Assembly: GCF_042219825.1 (NCBI RefSeq)
Contig: NZ_JBHJHQ010000002.1
Location: 310,001-374,000, forward strand
DNA length: 64,000 nt
Direction: 5' to 3'
DNA from: JBHJHP01 sp042219825
GTDB lineage: Bacteria; Bacteroidota; Bacteroidia; Bacteroidales; UBA5342
Shown here: positions 34,780 through 44,706 of the stretch, piece after piece
How the letters are laid out: every line of letters starts with the position of its first letter
Numbering within the stretch: the stretch's first letter is position 1
Notes under the pieces: generated by a model
Databases searched by the model: none
Told to the model about the DNA's origin: nothing
What the model saw: only the letters and a program-made list of their open reading frames with translations
Made by a program: the position numbers and the translations under genes

Positions 34780-37494
34780 TTAATTGTTTATCACTAATTT
34801 CCCATTAAATTCTTTCCCTTTATCGTTTACTTTCACATAGTAAACTCCAGATTTCATATTTTCTTTATCAACCCTGGTTGTAGATTTTTTGGTTATATTT
34901 TTATAAACCATTTTTCCGGAAGTGTCATAAATATAAACTTTGTAAGGCTCCCCATATGTATTGTTGTAACATATTAATGCACTCTCACGTGCGGGATTCG
35001 GCATTATTGTCAGATCACTGCCACTGTTACGTGAAGCATCATTCAGGCTGGTTGAATTTCCCAGTTTAACTCTGAACAGCTGGAACGAGTAAGGCGGCAG
35101 CGTATAATCAAATGAACCGGAAACTGACACGGTTGATTCTACAGGTTTAATCAAATCCGGTGAGTTTAATGAATTTCTGGATGAAGATGAAGGTCCGGTT
35201 AGTGTGGTTACTTTTGCATCAACAGATGTATCCACATTTTTTAGTTTCATATTGACTGTTACAGGTTCCGGATCAGAATTTACCATCTTAATAATCAGTT
35301 CGTTGGTCTGGTTGTTCTTAACAACAGACGCGCTAACCGGTCCGTCCGGTGCAGGAATACTAAACAGGAGATTGTCATCCATATAGAAATCAACCGACTG
35401 CCCTTTAACATCAATTTTTATAGTGTACCATCTGTTGTTTGAGATGCTCCCTCCCCTTGAGACAAGTGTAGCTTTTGAGCCCTGGCTTGCCTGTTCAACG
35501 GCATTTTGAGTATTTCCCCAACCACCTATATTCAGCCAGTAATAGTTTCTGTCATCCTGCAGAGCAAATGGAATAAGGAAACCTTCTGCTCCTCCTGTTT
35601 TCATAGCCTTTAACGTAAAAGTATACTCACTTTTATCAATAACTGTGTTGGCAATGCTCCATGCCGGTGTCTGACCGCTTGATTGCACATAAGTTCCTGA
35701 ACTTACACTGAATGAGCCATCAAATGGCGTCCAGTTTGCTGCTCCGTCACTGAAGTTTTCATCCAGTAATACGGTTCCGTTGCTTACAACTTTTACATCG
35801 TCAAAAACAACCTGCGTATTCCAGCTTCCTACGCCAATTTTACCCACAAACGGAGCACTGTTCTCAGGAACAGTCAAAGTACTTGGAATATATTCTTCAC
35901 CATCATTCCAACTATATAGTTGCTGTACATAATAACTCGCTGTTTTCACCAGATTGTTGTTATCAAAACGGATCAGATCAGGATTCCACTGATTGTGGTT
36001 TTCATTACAGAATAACGGCGCGTAGCAGGTAAATTCAATGATATCCGCATTACGTTCAACACCGGTCAGGTAAGCTGCTTCAGAAATAGCATTGTACAGT
36101 TGATCACCCTGCGAGGCATATTCACCAATAAATACTTTCGGTCCGGTTCTTGGAAAATCGTCATATCTGTGATTATTCGTCAGAAACCATGATGGTGAAT
36201 TGTAATAGTGTTCATCTACTGCATCCAGATTATTTTCCCTGCTGAACTCCCACAGACTTCTGTAATAGCTTCCCGTATCATCAGTACCTGATGTGCCTAT
36301 AATCTTAATTTCCGGATGCTTTTCTCTTATAGCATTGGCAATTAAAAGGAATCTCTCACGAAATTCTGGAATATCATCTTCTTCATTTCCCAGTAGGATG
36401 TATTCCATATTAAATGGTTCAGGATGTCCCATGTCTGCCCTTACTTTACCCCACGTAGTGGTTATATCACCATTTGCAAATTCAATTAAATCAAGCGCAT
36501 CATCAACCCAGGGTTGCATTTCTGACATAGGCACAATTTCCCTGTTTCGGAACTGGCAGGATACACCCAGTGGCAGAACCGGAAACGGGATGGCTCCGAT
36601 ATCTTCGCAAAACTGAAAGTATTCAAAAAATCCAAGGCCGTAAGTCTGATGATAGCCCCACAGGTTCCAGTTTGGTGTGCGTTCTGCAACATCTCCAACT
36701 GTTTCTTTCCAGCGGTAAGCATTGTCATTTCCACGTCCGTGGGAAACACATCCTCCGGGGAAACGCAAAAATCGTGGGTGAAGATCAGCAACAGCCTGTG
36801 CCAGATCCTGCCTTAATCCGTTCTTCCTGTTTTTAAATGTGTTTTGAGGGAACAATGAAATCATATCAAAATAGAGGGTTCCTGCTTCTTTTGTCTTTAG
36901 TTGTAAGGTTGCATCATCACTTGTCATGGTAACGGTGATTACGCCTGAAACTTTCTGCCAGTCGTTTGTAATGTTACTTATGATAAATGCCCCAATTGCT
37001 GTTCCTGATCCGTTAACTATCAATACCGACACCGGAGCAGAGAAGCTTCCATCACATCTTACATATGCTGAAAAATCATAATTATCTCTCTCTTTCACTG
37101 AGATTCCATCATATCCGGAGTTTTTAAATCCTACACTGGATCCTGTATTGGAAACTGCAAATTTCAGGTAGTGTGTATTGTTTTCATTAATGGGATTGCT
37201 GTTTTCCACTGTCATGGTTGCAACAGCTCCGCCTTCAGTTATAACTGACCATGCATCAAGCGGCTGCATGTCAGTATAACCGGCCACCGGATAATATTCG
37301 AAAGAGCGGTTCTGTACAAGCTCAGCATATAATCCGCCATCGGCTCCATAATTTATGTCTTCAAAGAATGCGCCAATCAGATTGGTACTGATAGCTTTCC
37401 CCTGTTCATTTCCATCTACTTCAAAAGTTACCTGACTTTTAGAGGTACATGAAATTACCAGCAATAAAAAAAGTATGATTACATTATTCTTCAT
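34780..37494 (-). CDS. GH51 alpha-L-arabinofuranosidase with inserted LamG-like module and T9SS domain
   Basis: The ATG at 37494 gives 904 residues with lipobox VISC (about Cys16). A -7 box at 37535-37542 leaves room for this start and almost none for one at 37521. A GH51 N-terminal domain is followed by a CBM-like beta-sandwich (about 85-215). The catalytic barrel has RFPGGCVS, the acid/base Glu in LLGNEED (371) and the nucleophile in FIGEYAS (458). A LamG or DUF1080-like sandwich (about 555-715) splits the C-terminal GH51 beta-domain. A T9SS type A domain (about 830-904, DLTIMPNPARESALICY) follows. Having both a lipobox and a T9SS tail is unusual. It probably removes arabinose from arabinan or arabinoxylan. 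Confidence 0.9.
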   Translation of the reverse strand: MKNNVIILFLLLVISCTSKSQVTFEVDGNEQGKAISTNLIGAFFEDINYGADGGLYAELVQNRSFEYYPVAGYTDMQPLDAWSVITEGGAVATMTVENSNPINENNTHYLKFAVSNTGSSVGFKNSGYDGISVKERDNYDFSAYVRCDGSFSAPVSVLIVNGSGTAIGAFIISNITNDWQKVSGVITVTMTSDDATLQLKTKEAGTLYFDMISLFPQNTFKNRKNGLRQDLAQAVADLHPRFLRFPGGCVSHGRGNDNAYRWKETVGDVAERTPNWNLWGYHQTYGLGFFEYFQFCEDIGAIPFPVLPLGVSCQFRNREIVPMSEMQPWVDDALDLIEFANGDITTTWGKVRADMGHPEPFNMEYILLGNEEDDIPEFRERFLLIANAIREKHPEIKIIGTSGTDDTGSYYRSLWEFSRENNLDAVDEHYYNSPSWFLTNNHRYDDFPRTGPKVFIGEYASQGDQLYNAISEAAYLTGVERNADIIEFTCYAPLFCNENHNQWNPDLIRFDNNNLVKTASYYVQQLYSWNDGEEYIPSTLTVPENSAPFVGKIGVGSWNTQVVFDDVKVVSNGTVLLDENFSDGAANWTPFDGSFSVSSGTYVQSSGQTPAWSIANTVIDKSEYTFTLKAMKTGGAEGFLIPFALQDDRNYYWLNIGGWGNTQNAVEQASQGSKATLVSRGGSISNNRWYTIKIDVKGQSVDFYMDDNLLFSIPAPDGPVSASVVKNNQTNELIIKMVNSDPEPVTVNMKLKNVDTSVDAKVTTLTGPSSSSRNSLNSPDLIKPVESTVSVSGSFDYTLPPYSFQLFRVKLGNSTSLNDASRNSGSDLTIMPNPARESALICYNNTYGEPYKVYIYDTSGKMVYKNITKKSTTRVDKENMKSGVYYVKVNDKGKEFNGKLVINN

Positions 37495-37534
37495 GATACG
37501 GGTTAAAAATTTAGTATTCAAATCAATATTATTT

Positions 37535-37542
37535 CAAAGTTA
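37535..37542 (-). promoter_or_regulatory. TAnnTTTG -7 box of the GH51 gene
   Basis: On the minus strand TAACTTTG lies 41 bases before the chosen ATG at 37494. This position favours that start over a Met nine codons upstream. No good -33 element was seen. Confidence 0.45.
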
Positions 37543-37631
37543 CGAATATACGAATGATTGTAAAACTAACACTTATTGGAAGTGATAATTTTTAATTTAA
37601 CGCAATATTTTTATAAATCTGATGGATAAAA

Positions 37632-40403
37632 TTACTGTTTTATGAATTCCCGCGTCAAATGTTTGCCATCATACGTAATATCCAGGATAAAAGTTCCCTG
37701 ATCAAGATTGTCCAGCGGTATTTTAAGCCTCTCTGTTCCACGGGATATTTTTTCAGTAATATGCGTTCTCCCTTTTAAATCTATAATATTGAGAATTACA
37801 TCGTTCTTAACTGCCCCAAGTTCTATATTCAAGATCTTATCTGCAGGATTCGGATATAATTTAATATTCATATTTATCTCATCCATTCCGGTAGCTGTTT
37901 TTGTTGTGGCTTCAACTGTCGATGTTGGTACTGATGATCCGCCGCTATTATAGGCTTTTAATCTGTATTGGTAAGTAGTTGATGAATTAAGGTTCCGGTC
38001 GACATAGATATTGGTTCCTGCCCTAACTGTATCAATAGTCACAAAAGAGCCGTCAGAGCCCCGCTCTATAATAAAGCCATCTTCATTAAACGAATTATCT
38101 GTCCATCTTAAAAGAATTGCAAAATCTGTTAGGGCGCTTGCTGAAAAATCTATTGGTGGATGTGGAGGAAAAATGGTGTTGATGTAGAAATCAATTATTC
38201 CACTGCCGAACGTACTATATCTTACACAGTTTTTATTTTCTATAAACTGAACATCAGTAAAATCGACACTTGGAATCGGATCCTCGTTCATTTGATACCA
38301 GTAATTATCTTCAACTGAAAATACCCATGCACCTTCATATCCACATGCAGCAAAAATATATTTCTCATCCGGAGACAGGTCAAAATCTCTCATCCTGTAT
38401 ATATCAAGCCCTTTCTTATGGGGTAAAAATATTCTGCCACCATCTTCAGAAATCAGAAAAGTATTACCAACACCAGCATAATACACCCTGTTGGAATCAA
38501 TCTGGGATGCTTTTATAACAATCTGGTTTTTCGGATAATTATACGACTGATCGTTTGCTTTTGGGTAAGGACCAGGATAAAGGGTTTTTGTCCACGTAAT
38601 TCCGGCATCTTTTGAATATAGAAATACACCGTTATTTAATGCGGCATACCAGTTATTCCGGTTCAGTTTTGAATATCCGAATCCACCCAAATCATCACCA
38701 AAACTGGAATTGAAGTTAAAATCATGTGTGGATTGGCTAATCGAATTCGAACCGGAATTATATGTGAATTTCTTCAGATTACTGCCATATGCTGCATATA
38801 TTGCATCTTCGGATTCATCAGGTGAAGCAACGATAGGTGCAGCCCACCAGTTCCCTAAGCCATCAAATACAGCCTCACCACCGATACCTGTTGGAAAATT
38901 AAATCTGTGTTTTATCCTTCCATAGTAGAACCATGTCCATACCGATTTTTCTTTGCTGGCAAAGCAAACCCGTAGTACATCTGTTCCATCTATATCAACC
39001 GTATTAACGTCTGAAGCTGTATCAGGATAAGCTGTTGTGCCTCTGTCCTGATTAGCCATATAAACAGAATTGTAACGTTCACTGGTGGCAGCATCGTAAT
39101 GCATGGCATACCATGCTTCGTTATTACACCAGATATAGGAGTCTTTATTTTCTGGTGTTTCTGAGACATAACAACCAAAATCGAGACCTGCAAGTGTAAT
39201 GAATTTTCCGCCGGACATTTCAAATGTTTTCAGGTGTTGAAGATCCCATCCAAGTTTGTGATCATATCCGGTCCAGGTAGAACCATAATTCACAGAAAGT
39301 TTCATGTCCTCAAACCCACTGATAAGGATATTGGGCTTGTTGGGGCTTATGATTTCAAAAGGTTTGTCTCTTCCTGCGTTTTTCTGCGTCCACGTCTGAC
39401 CTTCATCATCCGAATAATAAATGGTATAATCAGAATTGATAGTGGAAAGGTAAAAGTGATATTTTCCCCCGTAAAATGTTGCCGCAGCACTGGATAGATT
39501 TGTTCCGGCCAGCATGGAAGGCGAATTATACTTCAGTTCAAAATCTTCAATTTCCGGATCATATTTATAGATATCAACCTTTTTTGATCCTTTCCACCAT
39601 ACCCAAAGATAGGCATCGTTAGTGTTAAATGGTTTGGCTATTCTTACATCGTAAGTGGATATTGGAAAAGTCAATGAGGATTCCTGATAGGTTTTACCAT
39701 TGTCCGCTGAGAAATATAAATGGTGGTAATTCGAGTTGTAAGTATGTAAAATAATTTTTTTGGCATTACCACTGGTAATTTCAAATGCCTGGTTCGACCA
39801 GCTTCTCGTTACTGATGCTCCGGTGCTGATGTTCCATGTTTTACCATCGTCATCAGAATATTCCATACGGTTTTGGTTATCGTTACTTCGTATAAGCCTG
39901 AACGTTGAGTCACCTAAGAGAGTCCCTGTAAATATCGGATTTGCTGAAGCGTTTTCAGGTGGATTCATCTGTATCTTATGGTTAAGCAAGGTCCATTTTA
40001 TCTGGTTCTCGTATTCAAGTTTGTATAAATGGCCGGCATATGTAACCACATAGAACACATTTCGGAGCGAATCGTACGCTGAATTATCAACACGGTAACC
40101 GTAGCCTGTGGTATGGGGCACTTTGTGTTTCCATGTTCCGGTAAGGGCACCATTGGCGTAGCTGCTTTCGCCATTTACCGACACGGATTTCAGCAAGGTC
40201 TGTTGTTGTCTTCCTTCCAGGTATTTAAGGAATAGTTCCTTTTCTTTTCCCGTCAAAACTTCTTCATCGGGTCTTTCCTCATTTTCTTCTTCATAGTCTG
40301 AATCTTCATCATGAAATGAGATTCTTTCTGTCGTTAAAAACAGGGTGGACAGTCCAGCCACAATGATTAAAATGCCAAATAAAGAAAGTCTTTTATAGTT
40401 CAT
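37632..40403 (-). CDS. Secreted BNR-repeat propeller with FN3 and T9SS domains
   Basis: The 923-residue protein has a signal sequence (about 1-25) and an acidic linker. A long beta-propeller region carries Asp-box (BNR) repeats such as SDDDGKTWNI, SADNGKTYQ, SDDEGQTWTQ, SVNYGSTWTG and SKDAGITWTK, to about residue 740. A fibronectin type III domain follows (PIDFSASALTDFAILLRWTDNSFNEDGF, about 755-840). The T9SS type A sorting domain ends the protein (YPNPADKILNIEL). The propeller resembles sortilin and exo-sialidase folds. No sialidase Arg triad or FRIP motif was found, so enzyme activity is not claimed. A carbohydrate-binding or adhesive role is possible. Confidence 0.82.
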   Translation of the reverse strand: MNYKRLSLFGILIIVAGLSTLFLTTERISFHDEDSDYEEENEERPDEEVLTGKEKELFLKYLEGRQQQTLLKSVSVNGESSYANGALTGTWKHKVPHTTGYGYRVDNSAYDSLRNVFYVVTYAGHLYKLEYENQIKWTLLNHKIQMNPPENASANPIFTGTLLGDSTFRLIRSNDNQNRMEYSDDDGKTWNISTGASVTRSWSNQAFEITSGNAKKIILHTYNSNYHHLYFSADNGKTYQESSLTFPISTYDVRIAKPFNTNDAYLWVWWKGSKKVDIYKYDPEIEDFELKYNSPSMLAGTNLSSAAATFYGGKYHFYLSTINSDYTIYYSDDEGQTWTQKNAGRDKPFEIISPNKPNILISGFEDMKLSVNYGSTWTGYDHKLGWDLQHLKTFEMSGGKFITLAGLDFGCYVSETPENKDSYIWCNNEAWYAMHYDAATSERYNSVYMANQDRGTTAYPDTASDVNTVDIDGTDVLRVCFASKEKSVWTWFYYGRIKHRFNFPTGIGGEAVFDGLGNWWAAPIVASPDESEDAIYAAYGSNLKKFTYNSGSNSISQSTHDFNFNSSFGDDLGGFGYSKLNRNNWYAALNNGVFLYSKDAGITWTKTLYPGPYPKANDQSYNYPKNQIVIKASQIDSNRVYYAGVGNTFLISEDGGRIFLPHKKGLDIYRMRDFDLSPDEKYIFAACGYEGAWVFSVEDNYWYQMNEDPIPSVDFTDVQFIENKNCVRYSTFGSGIIDFYINTIFPPHPPIDFSASALTDFAILLRWTDNSFNEDGFIIERGSDGSFVTIDTVRAGTNIYVDRNLNSSTTYQYRLKAYNSGGSSVPTSTVEATTKTATGMDEINMNIKLYPNPADKILNIELGAVKNDVILNIIDLKGRTHITEKISRGTERLKIPLDNLDQGTFILDITYDGKHLTREFIKQ

Positions 40404-40554
40404 TGCATTGAATTTTATACAAAGAACGCTATTTCATCACACTTTACCTGTCATATAATCGACGATCTTTTTAAATATTTTTACTACGGGTGTTGTAAAC
40501 GCGCAGAAGTATAAACAGTTAAAAAAAATGAAGCACGGAATGTGATTAGAAGGA

Positions 40555-42195
40555 TCAGTTCTGCAATTCCTTTTTCGCAAAAGCAACCGCTTTTTCAAAT
40601 GAATCAAAAATATGGTCGGCTGGTACAAGCTCAAGCAGTCCAAACGTATCAAAGTTTTGAAGAATACTACTGTTAACACCGGAGAAAGCAATTTTTACTC
40701 CGGTTTGCTTAATTATCTTAATGGCTTCTTTTAGGTTATGTAAACCGGTAGAGTCCACAAAGGGCACATGACGCATACGGATAATAAGAACTTTACTTTT
40801 AGCACCAATTTCCTTCAATGTTTCCGAATAGGTTTTCGCAGATGCAAAAAACATTGGTCCGCTGATCTCATAGATCGAAATGCCATTAGGAATTTCTGAG
40901 TAGTTCTCTATCAGGTCGCTGTCAATTTTTTCTTTTACCTCAGCATTACCGATATCAGCCATGCGCTTCATAAACAGTAATGCAGACAGAACGACGCCAA
41001 CTTCAATGGCAATGGTGAGATCTACCAGTACGGTCAGTATAAAAGTGCTGAGTAAAACAATAATATCGAATACAGATCCGCGTAGTACAGATCGGAAGGA
41101 CCTCCATTCACTCATGTTGTAGGCAACCACAATCAGAATACCGGCCAGTGCAGACATCGGGATCAGTTTTGCCCATTGTCCAAGAAACAACATGATGAGC
41201 AGCAGTGTAGCAGCATGAACGATACCTGCTATTGGTGTTCTACCGCCGTTCTTTACATTTGTTGCTGTACGTGCAATGGCTCCTGTTGCAGGAATTCCAC
41301 CGAAAAAGGGTGTAACGATATTGGCAATGCCCTGTGCAATAAGTTCGGTGTTCGACCTGTGATTTCCGCTGATCATACCATCAGACACTACAGCAGAGAG
41401 TAATGATTCTATTCCACCCAACAAGGCGATTGTAAGGGCAGGAGCAAGGTAACCAGACAATTCGGACAATTGTATGTGGGGAAAATTGAAGCTGATTTGA
41501 TTTGGGATATCTCCAAAAAACGATTCTATTGTTGTAACCGGAAGGTTAAAAAGTTTTACCACAATCGTTGTAAGCAAAATGGCAATAAAAGAACCCGGTA
41601 TTTTGGTTGTAAGCTTTTTTGAAAAGACTACAATCAGGATCGTAATGGCAGTAATGGCAAGTGCATACGGGTTGATATGATTAAGATTAGCGGCATATGT
41701 TCCCCATTTGTCAATAAAAGCTGAAGGTACTTTGTCAAGATCCAGTCCGAGCGCATCTTTAATCTGTGTGGAAAAAATAACCAGGGCAATGCCACTAGTA
41801 AACCCAACGATTAAGGGATGCGGAAAGTATTTCAATAAGGCTCCAAGACGCAGAATACCGAATAAAATAAGAATTACGCCAGCCAGAATGGTTGAAATCA
41901 TAAGCCCTTCAAATCCATACTTCTCCAGGATTCCATATACGATGACTATAAAAGCACCGGTTGGACCACCGATCTGAACGCGGCTGCCACCAAGGAAAGA
42001 AATGATAAAACCGGCGATGATAGCTGTAATTAATCCTTTTTCCGGTGATACACCTGAGGCGACAGCAAATGCTATAGCAAGAGGCAATGCTACAATTCCG
42101 ACAACTACTCCCGATAGAACATCGGCTGAGAACTGTTTTTTAGATATTCCTGATTTTAGAACTGAGAAGAATTTCGGCTTGAATATGTTTTCCAT
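40555..42195 (-). CDS. SulP family anion transporter with STAS domain
   Basis: The 546-residue protein has ten or more membrane helices with SulP signatures: ADVLSGVVVGIVALPLAIAFAVASGV, FSTQIKDALGLD and GGIPATGAIARTATNVKNGGRTP. A C-terminal STAS domain (about 430-545) contains KVLIIRMRHVPFVDSTGLHNLKEAI. SulP proteins move sulfate, bicarbonate or related anions at the inner membrane. It lies 111 bp downstream of the sulfatase gene on the same strand, which suggests uptake of released sulfate, but bicarbonate uptake is equally possible from sequence alone. Confidence 0.92.
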   Translation of the reverse strand: MENIFKPKFFSVLKSGISKKQFSADVLSGVVVGIVALPLAIAFAVASGVSPEKGLITAIIAGFIISFLGGSRVQIGGPTGAFIVIVYGILEKYGFEGLMISTILAGVILILFGILRLGALLKYFPHPLIVGFTSGIALVIFSTQIKDALGLDLDKVPSAFIDKWGTYAANLNHINPYALAITAITILIVVFSKKLTTKIPGSFIAILLTTIVVKLFNLPVTTIESFFGDIPNQISFNFPHIQLSELSGYLAPALTIALLGGIESLLSAVVSDGMISGNHRSNTELIAQGIANIVTPFFGGIPATGAIARTATNVKNGGRTPIAGIVHAATLLLIMLFLGQWAKLIPMSALAGILIVVAYNMSEWRSFRSVLRGSVFDIIVLLSTFILTVLVDLTIAIEVGVVLSALLFMKRMADIGNAEVKEKIDSDLIENYSEIPNGISIYEISGPMFFASAKTYSETLKEIGAKSKVLIIRMRHVPFVDSTGLHNLKEAIKIIKQTGVKIAFSGVNSSILQNFDTFGLLELVPADHIFDSFEKAVAFAKKELQN

Positions 42196-42215
42196 CCTGG
42201 AGTAAAATAAAGCGC

Positions 42216-42232
42216 GAAATTAGAGTAATTTC
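42216..42232 (-). promoter_or_regulatory. Perfect inverted repeat upstream of the SulP gene
   Basis: GAAATTA (42216-42222) and TAATTTC (42226-42232) form a 7-bp inverted repeat with a 3-base spacer, about 20 bp before the SulP start. Part of it (TAATTTCG on the minus strand) is one base from a TAnnTTTG -7 box, so it may be an operator, a promoter box or chance. Confidence 0.3.
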
Positions 42233-42306
42233 AGATCCGTTGTTCCGGAAATGGCAGAAAATTTTTTATGTTACCCTTTTAAGTATTCCTGATACCGTAA
42301 CATTAT

Positions 42307-43767
42307 TTATTGAACCGGTTCCGGAACTTCTTCATATTCAAACGGAAAAAGATCTGATTTGTGATGTTCCTCCAACATGATCAGATCCATTTTTTCAACC
42401 ATCTCAGGATGCTGATCTGCCACATTATGTAACTCACCTGTATCAGTGGTAAGGTCAAAAAGAACAAGTGTTGTATCCGGATTTTCCTGCATGCCGAATT
42501 TTATACCTTTCCAGTTGTCAATCAATACAGCCTGTTTACCTCCCTGTTCATGAAATTCCCAGTAAAGATAATCGTGTTCTTTCTGGGGTTTTCCAAGCAT
42601 GGTTGGAAGGAAAGATATCCCATCAATATCCATAGGAGCTTCTGCGCCAATCATATCACATACTGTAGGCATAACATCCCAGAAGGCTGAAATATGATCC
42701 GTTTCGGAACCTGCGTTGATATGATCCTTCCAGACTGCAATCATGGGTTCGCGGATGCCACCCTCGTATAAATCGCGTTTATAGCCATTGAACGGGCCAT
42801 TGCTGTTAAAATAATCAGGATCACCACCACCTTCCTTATGTGGTCCGTTATCTGACGTAAAAATAATGAGTGTGTTTTTGCTCAGGCCAAGTTCTTCAAC
42901 TTTATCAATGATTTCACCTACCTGATCGTCCAGCAGTTTTATCATGGCTGCAAATGCGGCATGACATTCATCCTGTGAACCATAGGGCCCCAGCCGGTAA
43001 CGTGGACCATCATCCACTCCTTTATAGGTTTTTTCAGGGAGAAATTTTCCCCGGTACTGATCCATATATTCTTCCGGTGCAACTAGTTCTGCATGTGGCA
43101 TAATGGTTGGATAGAAAAGGAAGAAAGATGTATCCCTGTTATTTTCAAGAAACTGAAGCGCATGTTTGTGAATGAGGTTTGGAGCATACACGCCGTTTTG
43201 ATGTCCCTGGTTTTCTTCCAGCATCACTTTGGTTTGGTTATGCCACAGATGATACGGATAATAATTATGCGCCAGTGTCTGACTGTTGTAACCGAAAAAT
43301 TCATCGAAACCCTGAAAATTAGGATCACCCTCGGATCCGGGATAACCTAATCCCCACTTTCCGAAAGCGCCCGTAACATATCCGTTTTTTTTAAGAACTT
43401 CCGCAATTGTGAGAGCTGCGGAATCCATTGGAACCTGTCCTTCCGGTTCAACGCCCATATTGCCACGAATGGGTGTATGTCCGGTATGCATTCCGGTCAT
43501 TAAAGATGATCGCGAAGGGGCACAGACAGTAGAACCTGCATAATGACGTGTAAACTTCATCCCCAATGCTGCAAGGCGGTCAATATTTGGCGTTTGAAAA
43601 TGGGTTTGTCCGTAACAACTTACGTCACTATAGCCAAGATCATCGGCTAAAATGTAGATAATATTTGGTTTTTCTGCTGTTTTCTTCTCCTTAGGCTGAC
43701 AAGAGGTTGCAGACAATAAAACTGATCCGGCAATAACGGTTGAAAATGTATAAAGGGATTTGTTCAT
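42307..43767 (-). CDS. Sulfatase lipoprotein (Cys-type)
   Basis: The ATG at 43767 gives 486 residues with lipobox SATSC; an upstream Met would put a charged leader before the signal. The metal site begins with ADDLG (Asp42, Asp43). The formylglycine motif is CAPSRSSLMTG (Cys82), so it needs a formylglycine-generating enzyme or anaerobic maturase for activity. Later motifs are GKWGLG, TSDNGPHKEGGG and GGIREPMIAVWKD, which belong to the S1 sulfatase family. The exact subfamily and sulfated substrate cannot be read. It is probably anchored to the cell surface or periplasm. Confidence 0.92.
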   Translation of the reverse strand: MNKSLYTFSTVIAGSVLLSATSCQPKEKKTAEKPNIIYILADDLGYSDVSCYGQTHFQTPNIDRLAALGMKFTRHYAGSTVCAPSRSSLMTGMHTGHTPIRGNMGVEPEGQVPMDSAALTIAEVLKKNGYVTGAFGKWGLGYPGSEGDPNFQGFDEFFGYNSQTLAHNYYPYHLWHNQTKVMLEENQGHQNGVYAPNLIHKHALQFLENNRDTSFFLFYPTIMPHAELVAPEEYMDQYRGKFLPEKTYKGVDDGPRYRLGPYGSQDECHAAFAAMIKLLDDQVGEIIDKVEELGLSKNTLIIFTSDNGPHKEGGGDPDYFNSNGPFNGYKRDLYEGGIREPMIAVWKDHINAGSETDHISAFWDVMPTVCDMIGAEAPMDIDGISFLPTMLGKPQKEHDYLYWEFHEQGGKQAVLIDNWKGIKFGMQENPDTTLVLFDLTTDTGELHNVADQHPEMVEKMDLIMLEEHHKSDLFPFEYEEVPEPVQ

Positions 43768-43855
43768 CTTTTTACGAAAGTAATTTGAAGCATTAAAGAT
43801 AAACATGATTGATAAAACAAACAAAAATGCTGTTGGAATTACAGTTCAGGGCCAG

Positions 43856-44701
43856 CTATTTTAACTTTTGAATGTAAAGATTCGTTTCCATTTTTGATGT
43901 AGCGCTTCCTCTTATGGAACCGGAAACCGGCATTGTATTTTCCTGAATCCGGCTTGATGCCACAGGAATATGATGATTACCGGTAGCTATGCCATGTGTG
44001 GGGTCAAGACCGATCCAACCAGCTCCCGGCAAATAAACTTCGAGCCAGGCATGTAGCTCAAAAGCTACAGCATCATCGTCCAGAAAGTAATATCCGCTAA
44101 CGAATCTTGACGCAATACCCAGAAAGCGCAGGAGATTGATTTGCATCCATGCCAGATCTCTGCATGAACCTCTTTTTAAGTTAAAACTTTTTGCCGGAGT
44201 GTAAGGTGCACCTTCCAGCCGCGTTTCTATAAGAAAATCATCGTGTATGGCCTTTGTAATATTGGTCAGAAAAGGAATAGTTTCATTATTGGAAGCTTTT
44301 AATATCTGCTTCCCAAAATTTGCAAGGTTGTCCGGTACATCCTGATACCTGAGGTAGATTTCCAGTGACTCAGAATCTGTTGCGTTATAATGAAACGGTA
44401 AAACGTTATATTCGAGCGGATAAATCAGGAATTGAAACGGATTATAGGGGCTAATGGTCAGCAACGATTCACTTTTAATGTATAGTTTACTATGTACATC
44501 GTTAAACCAGCAAAGCTGGATGTCATTGTTTTCTGAATCCAGAAAGCGGGAAAGTCCTGCTGGTTCCGGATCAACCGTTATGTGATGCTCTTTCGCACTA
44601 CAGTATGGTGTAAACTTCGGTTTGAATCTAAGAACGTGAGGTTCAAAAAAAACATCTGTACTAAAAAAATATTCTGTTATATGCGATATGTGCAGATTCA
44701 T
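43856..44701 (-). CDS. Transglutaminase-like protein of the Anbu operon
   Basis: The 281-residue cytoplasmic protein has a Bact_transglu_N domain (HISHITEYFFSTDVFFEPHVLRFKP, about 1-120). A transglutaminase-like core follows with the catalytic triad: Cys in KRGSCRDLAWM, His in FELHAWLEVYLPG and Asp in GLDPTHG. Such enzymes can act as peptidases or cross-link amides. It starts 5 bp after the Anbu gene and ends the operon. Confidence 0.92.
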   Translation of the reverse strand: MNLHISHITEYFFSTDVFFEPHVLRFKPKFTPYCSAKEHHITVDPEPAGLSRFLDSENNDIQLCWFNDVHSKLYIKSESLLTISPYNPFQFLIYPLEYNVLPFHYNATDSESLEIYLRYQDVPDNLANFGKQILKASNNETIPFLTNITKAIHDDFLIETRLEGAPYTPAKSFNLKRGSCRDLAWMQINLLRFLGIASRFVSGYYFLDDDAVAFELHAWLEVYLPGAGWIGLDPTHGIATGNHHIPVASSRIQENTMPVSGSIRGSATSKMETNLYIQKLK

Positions 44702-44706
44702 CCGGT

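Noticed and set aside
37632..40403. Sialidase function for the BNR protein
   Set aside because: Asp-box repeats are present, but no Arg triad or FRIP motif was found, so activity is not supported.
40437..40691. Open frame downstream of SulP
   Set aside because: It overlaps the SulP STAS coding end in another frame with no independent signal.
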